Positions 16,778 through 28,963 of a DNA stretch of 64,000 bases are shown one piece after another. A program made the position numbers and the translations under genes. Numbering within the stretch: position 1 is the first letter of the stretch; each line of letters starts with the position of its first letter. The DNA lies in contig NZ_HG964936.1 of assembly GCF_000613245.1 (NCBI RefSeq), positions 1,898,982 to 1,962,981 on the forward strand. Reading direction: 5' to 3'. This DNA is from Mycobacterium asiaticum DSM 44297. Its GTDB lineage: Bacteria > Actinomycetota > Actinomycetes > Mycobacteriales > Mycobacteriaceae. The notes beneath the pieces were generated by a model. That model was not told the origin of the DNA and did no database searches. It saw only the letters and a list, made by a program, of their open reading frames with translations.

Positions 16778-17278
16778 ATGAACTCAGGCACGCTGGTGGG
16801 ATCGCTGATCTTCGCGGCGATGCTTGTCGTGTTGCTCGCGGTGGCGATTCACCTGATGATGCGCGGCTGGCGGCGACGCGCCGAACGGCAGGTAGAGTTG
16901 GTGGGCGACTTGCCCGAGCTGCCCGTCGATTTCGGCGCCGCAAGCATCACCACACCTGGCCTCTATGTCGGCTGCACGCTTACGCCGGCCCTGAACGACC
17001 GGGTCGTGGTCGGGGATCTGGGATACCGAAGCAAAGCGGTGCTGACCCGTTACACCAACGGCATCCTGGTGGAACGGATTCGCGCACAACCGATTTGGAT
17101 TCCGAACGATTCCATAGTGAATATCCGCACCGAGCGCGGTCTGGTGGGCAAGGTCGCCGCTCGCAACGGACTCTTGGCGATCCAATGGCGGCTGCCGTCG
17201 GGCACCGAGATCTGCACGGGATTCCGGGCGAACAATCGAGACGAATACGCGAAGTGGTTAGAGGAGACTCAGAGCTAG
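16778..17278 (+). CDS. Membrane-anchored conserved protein in the pyr operon (Rv1382-like)
   Basis: A 166-residue protein with one N-terminal transmembrane helix (about residues 4-26, TLVGSLIFAAMLVVLLAVAI) followed by a soluble, beta-rich domain that resembles a PH-like fold (LYVGCTLTPALNDRVVVGDLGYRSKAVLTRY). It matches Mtb Rv1382 by position and character. Its function is unknown, but conserved placement between pyrC and carA in mycobacteria suggests a link to pyrimidine synthesis or simple co-expression. It ends immediately before carA (the stop is directly followed by ATG). Confidence 0.85.
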   Translation: MNSGTLVGSLIFAAMLVVLLAVAIHLMMRGWRRRAERQVELVGDLPELPVDFGAASITTPGLYVGCTLTPALNDRVVVGDLGYRSKAVLTRYTNGILVERIRAQPIWIPNDSIVNIRTERGLVGKVAARNGLLAIQWRLPSGTEICTGFRANNRDEYAKWLEETQS

Positions 17279-18397
17279 ATGACGAAGGCTTTGCTGGTGC
17301 TCGAAGACGGTCGCGTCTTCACGGGCACACCGTTCGGGGCGATCGGTCAGACGCTGGGGGAGGCAGTGTTCAGCACCGGCATGTCCGGTTACCAGGAAAC
17401 GCTGACCGACCCTAGCTATCACCGTCAGATCGTGGTGGCCACCGCCCCGCAGATCGGCAACACGGGATGGAACGGCGAGGACGCCGAAAGCCGTGGCGAC
17501 AAGATCTGGGTCGCCGGCTACGCCGTGCGCGACCCGTCCCCACGCGTGTCGAACTGGCGGGCCACCGGCTCGCTGGAAGCCGAGTTGGTGCGCCAGCGCA
17601 TCGTCGGTATCGCCGGCATAGACACCCGCGCGGTGGTACGCCACCTGCGCAGCCGCGGCTCGATGAAGGCGGGCGTGTTCTCCGGCGCGGCGCTGGCCGA
17701 GCCGGCGGAACTGATTGAGCGGGTACGTGGCCAGCAGCCCATGCTGGGTGCCGACCTGGCCGGTGAGGTCAGCACTCCGGATACCTACATCGTCGAACCG
17801 GAAGGCGCGCAGCGCTTCACGGTGGTCGCACTCGACCTCGGGATCAAGACCAACACGCCGCGCAACTTCGCCCAACGCGGGATTCGCAGCCACGTGCTGC
17901 CCGCGTCGGCAACCTTCGATCAGATCGCCGAGATCAAACCGGACGGCGTGTTCCTGTCCAACGGTCCCGGCGACCCCGCCACCGCGGACCACACCGTCGC
18001 GCTGACCCGCGAGGTACTAGGTGCCGGAATCCCGTTGTTCGGCATCTGTTTCGGCAATCAGATCCTGGGCCGCGCACTCGGATTGTCGACCTACAAAATG
18101 GTGTTCGGTCACCGCGGAATCAACATCCCCGTCATCGACCATGCGACCGGACGAGTGGCGGTGACCGCGCAGAATCACGGGTTCGCGCTCGAAGGCGAGG
18201 CCGGGCAGTCCTTCGACACACCGTTCGGCACCGCGACGGTCAGCCACACCTGCGCCAACGACGGGGTGGTCGAAGGCGTGAGACTGGCTGACGGACGCGC
18301 TTTTTCGGTCCAGTACCACCCGGAGGCCGCGGCGGGCCCGCACGATGCAAATTACCTGTTCGACCAGTTCGTCGACCTGATGGCGAGGGAGAAATGA
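17279..18397 (+). CDS. carA: Carbamoyl-phosphate synthase small subunit
   Basis: A 372-residue glutaminase subunit that releases ammonia from glutamine and passes it to CarB. The class I glutamine amidotransferase nucleophile is in [14 protein letters not shown], with the His/Glu pair in [10 protein letters not shown] near residue 350. The N-terminal small-chain domain begins [19 protein letters not shown]. The ATG directly follows the stop of the preceding gene, with GAGGAG 12 nt upstream. It supplies carbamoyl phosphate to pyrB and also to arginine synthesis. It corresponds to Mtb Rv1383. Confidence 0.97.
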   Translation: MTKALLVLEDGRVFTGTPFGAIGQTLGEAVFSTGMSGYQETLTDPSYHRQIVVATAPQIGNTGWNGEDAESRGDKIWVAGYAVRDPSPRVSNWRATGSLEAELVRQRIVGIAGIDTRAVVRHLRSRGSMKAGVFSGAALAEPAELIERVRGQQPMLGADLAGEVSTPDTYIVEPEGAQRFTVVALDLGIKTNTPRNFAQRGIRSHVLPASATFDQIAEIKPDGVFLSNGPGDPATADHTVALTREVLGAGIPLFGICFGNQILGRALGLSTYKMVFGHRGINIPVIDHATGRVAVTAQNHGFALEGEAGQSFDTPFGTATVSHTCANDGVVEGVRLADGRAFSVQYHPEAAAGPHDANYLFDQFVDLMAREK

Positions 18398-18419
18398 TCA
18401 CCATCCCCACCGCGAGCGT

Positions 18420-18441
18420 GCGTGTCTGTACCGCGACACGC
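18420..18441 (+). repeat. Hairpin between carA and carB
   Basis: GCGTGTC (18420-18426) pairs with GACACGC (18435-18441) across 8 nt, in the only sizeable gap (94 bp) inside the pyr operon. It may attenuate transcription, stabilise the upstream mRNA, or be one copy of a dispersed mycobacterial intergenic repeat. Confidence 0.45.
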
Positions 18442-18491
18442 CGTAGCGAGTGTGCAGCTGCGCACCCTCAGGCCCGGAAAGGACGTCGCTA

Positions 18492-21840
<3,349 letters not shown>

Positions 21841-21848
<8 letters not shown>

Positions 21849-22665
21849 TTCCGGATCCAGCTTCGGCACCCGGCTGGCCGAGGCCAGGTCGAGTCGGGGG
21901 CCGTTGTGCTTGGGCATCGACCCGCACCCCGAACTCCTGCGGGCCTGGGACCTGCCAACCACCGCCGAGGGCGTGGCCGCGTTCTGCGACATCTGCGTGC
22001 AGGCGTTCGCCGACTTCGCGGTGGTCAAGCCTCAGGTGGCGTTCTTCGAGGCCTACGGGTCGGCGGGGATGGCGGTGCTCGAACGCGCCATCACCGGACT
22101 GCGGGCGAACGGCGTCCTGGTGCTCGCCGACGCCAAGCGGGGCGACATCGGTTCGACGATGGCCGCCTACGCCGCGGCGTGGGCCGGTGACTCGCCGCTG
22201 GCCGCGGATGCCGTGACGGCCTCGCCGTATCTGGGGTTCGGGTCGTTGCGGCCTCTGCTCGAGGTCGCCGCGGCGCACAATCGCGGTGTGTTCGTGCTGG
22301 CGGCCACCTCCAACCCCGAAGGTCCGACGGTGCAGCGCGCCGACACCGGCGGCCGCACGGTGGCCCAATTGATCGTCGACCACGTCGCAAAGGCCAATGC
22401 CAATGCGCAGCCCGGTTCCGTCGGCGTCGTCGTTGGTGCCACCGTGCTGGATCCACCCGACCTCGCTGGAATCGGCGGGCCAGTGCTGGTGCCCGGTGTG
22501 GGCGCCCAAGGCGGTCGTCCCGAGGCGCTGGCCGGCCTGGGCGGCGCGACGCCGGACCAGCTGTGGCCGGCGGTGGCGCGCGAGGTGCTGCGGGCCGGTC
22601 CGGACGTCTCGGCGCTGCGCGCCGCTGCTCAACGGCTGCTCGAAGCCGTCGCCTACCTGGCGTGA
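21841..22665 (+). CDS. pyrF: Orotidine 5'-phosphate decarboxylase
   Basis: A 274-residue TIM-barrel enzyme converting OMP to UMP, the last step of the pathway. The catalytic Lys/Asp array is in [17 protein letters not shown] (about residues 95-111), typical of the longer mycobacterial/myxobacterial PyrF group. The GTG at 21841 lies inside the last codons of carB (8-nt overlap) and gives exactly the length of Mtb Rv1385. This is the end of the pyr operon. Confidence 0.96.
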
Positions 22666-22940
22666 CCCGCCGCGCGACACGCGCGACTCGTGGCAGATTT
22701 CCGTGATTCACGGCACTGGCGGCCGCGGTTGGCTACGCCCGGAGCCGCCGCGAGTCGGCCGCGGCGCCTCTCCAGTTACCGGCGAATCGCTAAAACCACA
22801 GGTCAGCGCCCTATTTGCGGCAGCGGGAGCGAAACGGCCGACCAGGCGGGCCGCCTCGTCGCGCCGTCGTGAAGGTAGCTGCGGAACACCCCGGAGCACG
22901 CCGCGAAGGCCGTCGCCGCGGGATTCACCTGGACAAATGA

Positions 22941-22954
22941 CCCCGATATCGGGG
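22941..22954. promoter_or_regulatory. Perfect palindrome upstream of mihF
   Basis: CCCCGATATCGGGG is fully self-complementary and lies 9 bp before the putative -10 box, so it overlaps or abuts the -35 region. It is a candidate operator; the binding protein is unknown. Confidence 0.55.
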
Positions 22955-22962
22955 GGTCGGGT

Positions 22963-22968
22963 TAGATT
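22963..22968 (+). promoter_or_regulatory. Putative mihF -10 box
   Basis: TAGATT, about 95 nt upstream of the mihF GTG, fits the mycobacterial TANNNT consensus and would give a leader of roughly 90 nt. No -35 element is obvious. Confidence 0.4.
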
Positions 22969-23063
22969 TCGTCAGGAAGCGTGAGTACGGTCGTCTGCGC
23001 TGGCTGGAGTACCCGGCCGAGACAAAAAACGATCGATGGTTATCGACGAGAGACGGAGGAATC

Positions 23064-23378
23064 GTGGCCCTTCCCCAGTTGACCGACGAGCAGCGCGCTG
23101 CCGCGTTGGAGAAGGCTGCTGCCGCACGTCGAGCACGAGCTGAGCTCAAGGATCGGCTCAAGCGTGGCGGCACCAACCTCACTCAGGTGCTCAAGGACGC
23201 CGAGAGCGACGAAGTTTTGGGCAAGATGAAGGTCTCTGCGCTGCTGGAGGCATTGCCGAAGGTTGGCAAGGTCAAGGCGCAGGAAATCATGACCGAGCTC
23301 GAGATCGCGCCGACCCGCCGGCTGCGTGGCCTTGGCGACCGTCAGCGCAAGGCCCTGCTGGAAAAGTTCGGCTCCTAA
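23064..23378 (+). CDS. mihF: Mycobacterial integration host factor
   Basis: A 104-residue nucleoid-associated protein, unrelated in sequence to E. coli IHF. It carries the actinobacterial IHF signature: a basic N-terminal helix ([23 protein letters not shown]) and a helix-hairpin-helix-like segment ([32 protein letters not shown]). It bends DNA and is essential in Mtb. The GTG at 23064 gives [10 protein letters not shown], the accepted short form of Rv1388. The gene lies directly upstream of gmk and rpoZ and is probably highly expressed. Confidence 0.96.
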   Translation: MALPQLTDEQRAAALEKAAAARRARAELKDRLKRGGTNLTQVLKDAESDEVLGKMKVSALLEALPKVGKVKAQEIMTELEIAPTRRLRGLGDRQRKALLEKFGS

Positions 23379-23434
23379 CCCCTGACGATGCAGGCCGGCC
23401 GGCCTGTGGCGGGGGAACCGACCCAGGAGCGCCA

Positions 23435-24028
23435 ATGAGCGCCGACGGGGGACCGGACGCAGGACGCGTAGTTGTGCTGTCCGGTCCCTCCGCGGTCGGT
23501 AAGTCGACGGTGGTCCGGTGTCTGCGCGAGCGGATCCCGAACCTGCACTTCAGCGTCTCGGCCACGACTCGGGCGCCGCGGCCGGGCGAAGTCGACGGGG
23601 TCGACTATCACTTCGTCACCCCAGCCCGCTTCCAGCAATTGATCGACCAGGGCGAATTGCTGGAATGGGCCGAAATCCACGGGGGATTGCACCGGTCGGG
23701 CACTCTGGCCGAGCCGGTGCGCGCCGCCACCGGCTCCGGTCATCCCGTCCTCATCGAGGTTGATCTGGCCGGTGCCCAGGCCGTCAAGAAAGCCATGCCG
23801 GAGGCGACCAGCGTCTTTCTGGCACCGCCCAGCTGGGAGGATCTGGAAGCCAGGCTGGTCGGCCGGGGCACCGAGACACCCGAGGTCATTCGGCGGCGAC
23901 TGGACACCGCGCGCGTGGAACTGGCAGCCCAGGACGACTTCGACGTGGTGGTCGTGAATCGCCGATTAGAGTCTGCGTGCGCCGAATTGGTATCCTTGCT
24001 GGTGGGAAACGCGCCGCAGCCGGCGTAA
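23435..24028 (+). CDS. gmk: Guanylate kinase
   Basis: A 197-residue nucleoside monophosphate kinase phosphorylating GMP to GDP with ATP. The P-loop is [14 protein letters not shown] (about residues 15-28), followed by the GMP-binding segment [20 protein letters not shown] and the lid region [13 protein letters not shown]. The ATG at 23435 has CAGGAG 5 nt upstream. It sits between mihF and rpoZ, as in Mtb (Rv1389). Confidence 0.96.
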   Translation: MSADGGPDAGRVVVLSGPSAVGKSTVVRCLRERIPNLHFSVSATTRAPRPGEVDGVDYHFVTPARFQQLIDQGELLEWAEIHGGLHRSGTLAEPVRAATGSGHPVLIEVDLAGAQAVKKAMPEATSVFLAPPSWEDLEARLVGRGTETPEVIRRRLDTARVELAAQDDFDVVVVNRRLESACAELVSLLVGNAPQPA

Positions 24029-24037
24029 GCCCCTTAA

Positions 24038-24409
<372 letters not shown>

Positions 24410-24425
24410 CGGACCGGGGCTGGCC

Positions 24426-25697
24426 GTGGACGAGGAGCGCAGCAAGCGGGTCCCCAAACGGGTCGTAGTCGGCGTCTCCGGCGGTATCGCGGCGTACAAG
24501 GCCTGCACCGTCGTCCGCCAGCTCGCTGAAGCCGGCCATTCGGTGCGGGTCATCCCGACCGAGTCCGCGCTCCGCTTCGTCGGGGCCGCCACGTTCGAGG
24601 CGTTGTCCGGCGCGCCGGTGCACACCGGCGTATTCCAGGACGTTCCCGAGGTGCCGCATGTGCGTCTGGGTCAGCAGGCCGACCTGGTGGTTGTCGCGCC
24701 GGCCACCGCCGATCTGCTGGCCCGCGCCGTGGCCGGCCGCGCCGACGATCTGCTCACCGCCACCCTGCTCACCGCCCGATGTCCGGTGATGTTCGCCCCG
24801 GCCATGCACACCGAGATGTGGCTGCATCCGGCCACCGTGGACAACGTCGCCACCCTCCGCCGCCGCGGCGCCGTGGTGCTCGAACCCGCATCCGGCCGTC
24901 TCACCGGCTCGGACAGCGGCGCCGGGCGACTGCCCGAGGCCGAGGAGATCACCACGCTGGCCCACCTGCTGCTCGAGCGCCACGACGCGCTGCCGCACGA
25001 CCTTGCCGGGTGCCGGGTCCTGGTAACCGCCGGTGGCACCCGCGAGGCGATCGACCCGGTCCGGTTCATCGGTAACCGCAGCTCCGGAAAGCAGGGTTAC
25101 GCCGTCGCCCGCGTCGCCGCGCAGCGCGGCGCCGAAGTCACCCTGATTGCCGGCCACACCGCCGGGCTGATCGATCCGGCCGGCGTCAACGTGGTGCACG
25201 TCAGCTCGGCAGAGCAACTCGGTGACGCCGTGTCCAAGCACGCCCCGGAGGCGAATGTGCTGGTGATGGCCGCGGCCGTGGCCGACTTCCGGCCCACCGA
25301 GATCGCCACCGCCAAGATCAAGAAGAGCCCTGACAGCCAAGTTGGGCCGCCGCCGATCGAACTGGTGCGCAACGACGACGTGCTCGCCAACGCGGTGCAG
25401 GCCCGCTCCCACGGACAGCTGCCCAACATGCGAGCCATCGTCGGGTTCGCGGCCGAGACCGGCGACGCCAACGGGGACGTGCTTTTCCACGCTCGCGCCA
25501 AACTGCAGCGCAAGGGCTGCGATCTGCTGGTCGTCAACGCTGTCGGTGAGGGCAGGGCATTCGAGGTGGACAGCAACGACGGTTGGCTGCTGGCGGCGAA
25601 TGGGACCGAGTCGGCGTTGCAGCACGGCTCCAAGACGCTGATGGCAAGCCGTATCGTTGATGCGATCTCCACGTTTCTGCACGGGGACGTCGGATAG
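24426..25697 (+). CDS. coaBC: Phosphopantothenoylcysteine synthetase/decarboxylase CoaBC
   Basis: A 423-residue bifunctional coenzyme A enzyme. The N-terminal FMN-dependent decarboxylase (CoaC) half has GVSGGIAAYKAC, the catalytic-His region VPHVRLGQQADLVVVAPATAD and the cap-region motif PAMHTEMW. The C-terminal synthetase (CoaB) half has VTAGGTREAIDPVRFIGNRSSGKQG and the CTP-using AAAVADFRP and KIKK motifs. It makes 4'-phosphopantetheine from phosphopantothenate and cysteine. The GTG at 24426 fits the length of Mtb Rv1391 (dfp). Confidence 0.96.
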   Translation: MDEERSKRVPKRVVVGVSGGIAAYKACTVVRQLAEAGHSVRVIPTESALRFVGAATFEALSGAPVHTGVFQDVPEVPHVRLGQQADLVVVAPATADLLARAVAGRADDLLTATLLTARCPVMFAPAMHTEMWLHPATVDNVATLRRRGAVVLEPASGRLTGSDSGAGRLPEAEEITTLAHLLLERHDALPHDLAGCRVLVTAGGTREAIDPVRFIGNRSSGKQGYAVARVAAQRGAEVTLIAGHTAGLIDPAGVNVVHVSSAEQLGDAVSKHAPEANVLVMAAAVADFRPTEIATAKIKKSPDSQVGPPPIELVRNDDVLANAVQARSHGQLPNMRAIVGFAAETGDANGDVLFHARAKLQRKGCDLLVVNAVGEGRAFEVDSNDGWLLAANGTESALQHGSKTLMASRIVDAISTFLHGDVG

Positions 25698-25784
25698 CGT
25701 GTGTCGGGCAGCGTTGCCCGGCCGAAATTTGCAAACGCCAGGCGTAGCCGGTTGAGTAAGACTGAAGAAAATAATTCGCCTAAC

Positions 25785-25790
25785 TAACAT
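25785..25790 (+). promoter_or_regulatory. Putative metK -10 box
   Basis: TAACAT lies about 34 nt before the metK GTG in the AT-rich part of the 126-bp gap after coaBC. The short leader leaves no room for a SAM riboswitch. Confidence 0.4.
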
Positions 25791-25823
25791 CTGTGGCGAG
25801 CGGGATCTGGAAGGACGTACACG

Positions 25824-27035
25824 GTGAGCGAGAAGGGTCGGCTATTTACCAGTGAGTCGGTGACCGAGGGGCACCCCGACAAGATCTGTGACGCGATCAG
25901 CGACTCGGTGCTCGACGCGCTGCTGGCGGGTGACCCGCGCTCCCGGGTGGCGGTCGAGACGTTGGTGACCACCGGGCAGGTCCATGTGGTGGGCGAGGTG
26001 ACCACCTCTGCGAAGGAGGCCTTCGCCGACATCACCAACACGGTGCGCGCGCGAATTCTGGACATCGGCTACGACTCGTCGGACAAGGGCTTCGACGGTG
26101 CTTCCTGCGGGGTCAACATCGGTATCGGCGCGCAGTCGCCCGACATCGCTCAGGGCGTCGACACCGCGCACGAGGCTCGGGTCGAGGGTGCTGCCGACCC
26201 GCTGGACTCGCAGGGCGCCGGCGACCAGGGGCTGATGTTCGGGTACGCGATCAACGACACCCCGGAGCTGATGCCGCTGCCGATCGCGCTCGCGCACCGG
26301 CTGTCGCGGAAGCTGACCGAGGTCCGCAAGAACGGCACGTTGCCGTACCTGCGCCCGGACGGCAAGACGCAGGTCACGATCGCTTACGAGGACAACGTGC
26401 CGGTGCGGCTGGACACCGTGGTGGTCTCCACCCAGCACGCCGACGGCATCGACCTGGAGAAGACGCTGGACCCCGACATTCGCCAACACGTGCTCGGGAC
26501 GGTGCTCGAGGAGCTGGCGCACGAGACGCTGGACTCGTCGGCCACCCGGGTGCTGGTCAACCCGACCGGCAAGTTCGTGCTGGGTGGACCAATGGGCGAC
26601 GCGGGCCTGACCGGGCGCAAGATCATCGTCGACACCTACGGCGGCTGGGCCCGTCACGGCGGCGGCGCCTTCTCCGGTAAGGACCCGTCGAAGGTGGACC
26701 GGTCGGCGGCCTACGCAATGCGCTGGGTCGCCAAGAACGTCGTCGCCGCCGGCCTGGCCGAGCGGGTCGAGGTGCAGGTTGCCTACGCCATTGGCAAGGC
26801 GGCCCCGGTGGGGCTGTTCGTCGAGACGTTCGGGTCCGAGGCCGTCGACCCGGTCAAGATCGAGAAGGCCATCGGTGAGGTATTCGACCTGCGACCGGGC
26901 GCCATCATCCGCGACCTGAACCTGCTGCAGCCGATCTACGCGCAGACCGCCGCCTACGGGCACTTCGGTCGTACCGACGTCGAGTTGCCGTGGGAGCAGC
27001 TGGACAAGGTCGACGACCTCAAGAGCGCCATCTAA
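25824..27035 (+). CDS. metK: S-adenosylmethionine synthetase
   Basis: A 403-residue enzyme making S-adenosylmethionine from methionine and ATP. Its family motifs are [12 protein letters not shown] near the N-terminus, the hexapeptide GAGDQG (about residues 131-136) and the phosphate loop GGGAFSGKD (about 281-289). The GTG at 25824 follows GGAAGGA and gives the exact length of Mtb Rv1392. A 19-bp inverted repeat just after the stop probably terminates it. Confidence 0.97.
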   Translation: MSEKGRLFTSESVTEGHPDKICDAISDSVLDALLAGDPRSRVAVETLVTTGQVHVVGEVTTSAKEAFADITNTVRARILDIGYDSSDKGFDGASCGVNIGIGAQSPDIAQGVDTAHEARVEGAADPLDSQGAGDQGLMFGYAINDTPELMPLPIALAHRLSRKLTEVRKNGTLPYLRPDGKTQVTIAYEDNVPVRLDTVVVSTQHADGIDLEKTLDPDIRQHVLGTVLEELAHETLDSSATRVLVNPTGKFVLGGPMGDAGLTGRKIIVDTYGGWARHGGGAFSGKDPSKVDRSAAYAMRWVAKNVVAAGLAERVEVQVAYAIGKAAPVGLFVETFGSEAVDPVKIEKAIGEVFDLRPGAIIRDLNLLQPIYAQTAAYGHFGRTDVELPWEQLDKVDDLKSAI

Positions 27036-27044
27036 CTTTGCTGC

Positions 27045-27103
27045 CGAGCAGACGCAGAATCGCGCAGTAGCTCGGTCTTTTCGTGCGATTCTGCGTCTGC
27101 TCG
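27045..27103. terminator. 19-bp inverted repeat between metK and the convergent PPOX gene
   Basis: CGAGCAGACGCAGAATCGC (27045-27063) and its exact complement GCGATTCTGCGTCTGCTCG (27085-27103) flank a 21-nt loop. It fills the gap between two convergent stops (27035 and 27109), so it can terminate both transcripts. Confidence 0.8.
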
Positions 27104-27108
27104 CGGAA

Positions 27109-27681
27109 CTACTGGACCACCGGCGGCAGTGGGTGATCCGGGTCCAGCCCGGGTAGCCCGTCGATACTGCTGCGGTTTCGCACGACGGTGCGCTGATAGC
27201 CCTCGTCGGGCTGCTTGGCGTGATAGGTGTCCAGCACCGGCCGCTCGTCGACGAGCTCGTAGTAGGGCACCGAGAACCCGCAGGCGTCCGCGATTCGCTC
27301 CAGGTCCACCACGATCGCGGCCCGTACACCGGGATGCAGGCGATCGAAATGCGTTCGCACTCGGTCAAATTCATCGTCGTCCGGGCGGACCACCCGGCCG
27401 GTGCCGAACAGCCGCAGGATGCGCGAGTTTCGGGTGAACGAGACGAACATGATCGTGATACGCCCGTTGTCACGCAGGTGGGCGATCGTTTCGACGCCGC
27501 TGCCGAACAGGTCGAGGTAGGCGACGGTGTGGTCGTCCAGCACGGCGAACGTGTCGCTGTATCCCTTGGGCGAGAGGTTGACTCGGCCACCCTCGCTGGG
27601 CGCGGTCGCCACGAAGAACATGGCCTGTTCAGCAATGAAGTCGCGGAGCGAGTCGTCGATTCGCGAAAATTCTTTCGCCAC
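27109..27681 (-). CDS. Pyridoxamine 5'-phosphate oxidase-fold flavoprotein
   Basis: A 190-residue split-barrel (PPOX fold) protein, probably binding FMN or F420. Recognisable segments are MFFVATAPSEGGRVNLSPKGY, VLDDHTVAYLDLFGSGVETIAHLRDNGRITIMFVSF and RILRLFGTGRV. Actinobacterial relatives reduce or oxidise small molecules; this one cannot be assigned a substrate. The start is GTG 27681, inside the last 53 nt of the upstream alkB-type gene, so the two are co-transcribed and perhaps translationally coupled. It sits in a lipid-oxidation island absent from Mtb at this position. Confidence 0.8.
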   Translation of the reverse strand: MAKEFSRIDDSLRDFIAEQAMFFVATAPSEGGRVNLSPKGYSDTFAVLDDHTVAYLDLFGSGVETIAHLRDNGRITIMFVSFTRNSRILRLFGTGRVVRPDDDEFDRVRTHFDRLHPGVRAAIVVDLERIADACGFSVPYYELVDERPVLDTYHAKQPDEGYQRTVVRNRSSIDGLPGLDPDHPLPPVVQ

Positions 27682-28903
27682 AGTGTGAGCGTAGCGTTGC
27701 CGGCAACCGTTCCGGCTTCAGTGCCGTCAACTCGATCCGGCCCTGGTAGAAGGCCAGCACTCGCGGATCCATCACACGCCGCCAAACCGGCGGCAGCATG
27801 GCGAGCAGTACCATCGCGCTGTAGCCCGTAGGCAGTTGCGGCGCCTCCTCCACGCCACGCAGCGCCTGGTACCGACGCAGCGGGTTGGCGTGATGGTCCG
27901 AGTGCCGCTGCAAATGGAGCAGAAAGACATTCGCGATCACCGTGTTGCTGTTCCAGCTGTGCGACGGCCGCACCCGCTCGTATCGACCGCTGGGCAGCAG
28001 TCTGCGCCGCAGCCCGTAGTGCTCGGTGTAGTTGACCGTCTCCAGCAGCCCGATGCCGATCACCGCCTGCCCGACGAGCCAGGGCAGCACGACGGGTCGA
28101 AACCACACTGCCAGCACGGTGAACAGAACCGCACTGATCAGCCAGGCATTGAGCACCTCATTGCGAGGAGTCCAACGCGACTTGCCAATCCTCGCCAGCC
28201 GTTGGCTCTCGAGTTTCCACGCGGAGCGCACTCCGCCGAGGACCGAGCGGGGAATGAACGCATAGAGGCTCTCGCCGAATCGCGCGCTGGCGGGATCTTG
28301 CGGTGTCGCCACCCGGACGTGGTGTCCGCGGTTGTGTTCGACGTAGAAGTGTCCGTAGCACGTCTGCGCCAACGCGATCTTGGACAGGCGACGTTCCGAC
28401 TGCTCGCGGGTGTGGCCGAGATCGTGGGCAGCATTGATGGCCAGGCCACCAATCAGCCCGACGGTCAGCATTAGACCCAGTTTGTCGACGAAAGACATTG
28501 CGACCCAACCGCCCCCGCTCCAGAGCCAGCAGGCCAGGACCACCGACCCGTACTGGTTGGGCAGGTAGAGATACGTGACCCAGCGGTAGTAGCGATCGTT
28601 CTCCAGCCGCGCCAGCGCGCTGTCCGGGGGACTGGTGGCATCCGGCCCGATCAGATGGTCGAGAACGGGGATCACCCCGAATGCCAGCAGAGGGCCCAGC
28701 CACCAAAACACGCCGAGTCCGGAGACCCAGACCAAGAGCCACGACACCTCGACCAATCCCGGGACCGCCGCGCCCAACAGCCAGAGGTATCGCTTGGGAT
28801 CCCTCCAGTCCGCCTTTGCAGCACTCGGCCGCAAATGCCATTCACATGACTGTAACTTTGCCTTTAATGCTGTCTCCCCGCCCATAGGAAACGCTATTCC
28901 CAT
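27629..28903 (-). CDS. AlkB-type membrane alkane 1-monooxygenase
   Basis: A 424-residue non-heme di-iron membrane hydroxylase. All four histidine boxes of AlkB are present: HDLGHT (160-165), EHNRGHH (189-195), NYTEHYGL (291-298) and LQRHSDHH (331-338). Several transmembrane helices lie between about residues 40 and 285. AlkB enzymes hydroxylate the terminal methyl of medium-chain alkanes or related chains using electrons from rubredoxin. No rubredoxin gene follows, unlike the alkB-rubA-rubB order at Rv3252c. ATG 28903 is used; ATG 28885 is possible and fits a -10-like TACTCT just upstream. It is divergent from the cholesterol-oxidase-type gene. Confidence 0.87.
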   Translation of the reverse strand: MGIAFPMGGETALKAKLQSCEWHLRPSAAKADWRDPKRYLWLLGAAVPGLVEVSWLLVWVSGLGVFWWLGPLLAFGVIPVLDHLIGPDATSPPDSALARLENDRYYRWVTYLYLPNQYGSVVLACWLWSGGGWVAMSFVDKLGLMLTVGLIGGLAINAAHDLGHTREQSERRLSKIALAQTCYGHFYVEHNRGHHVRVATPQDPASARFGESLYAFIPRSVLGGVRSAWKLESQRLARIGKSRWTPRNEVLNAWLISAVLFTVLAVWFRPVVLPWLVGQAVIGIGLLETVNYTEHYGLRRRLLPSGRYERVRPSHSWNSNTVIANVFLLHLQRHSDHHANPLRRYQALRGVEEAPQLPTGYSAMVLLAMLPPVWRRVMDPRVLAFYQGRIELTALKPERLPATLRSHCGERIFANRRLAPRLHC

Positions 28904-28963
28904 ACCTAGAGTACGCTTAAACCTGAGTTTGGTTAACAATGGTTGGCTAGCTTGGGGGCGGTA

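Larger units (their letters stand above)
22666..23063. other. Intergenic region where Mtb carries PE15/PPE20
   Basis: This 398-bp stretch separates pyrF from mihF. No PE or PPE gene, full or partial, is recognisable. It holds a perfect 14-bp palindrome (22941-22954) and a likely mihF -10 box. A long N-terminal extension of MihF through here is not supported, because the frame that is open upstream closes at 22984 and differs from the mihF frame. Confidence 0.6.

Noticed and set aside
25698..25823. Possible SAM riboswitch before metK
   Set aside because: The likely transcript start leaves about a 30-nt leader, too short for a SAM aptamer, and no conserved core is visible.
27036..27108. Possible mobile-element terminal repeat formed by the 19-bp inverted repeat
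   Set aside because: The arms are only 21 nt apart with no transposase or target duplication, and the position between convergent stops fits a terminator.
25842..28106. A 754-residue open frame antisense to metK and running into the PPOX/alkB region
   Set aside because: High GC gives long open antisense frames. It has Arg/His/Gln-rich composition and no motifs, and metK on the other strand is fully conserved.
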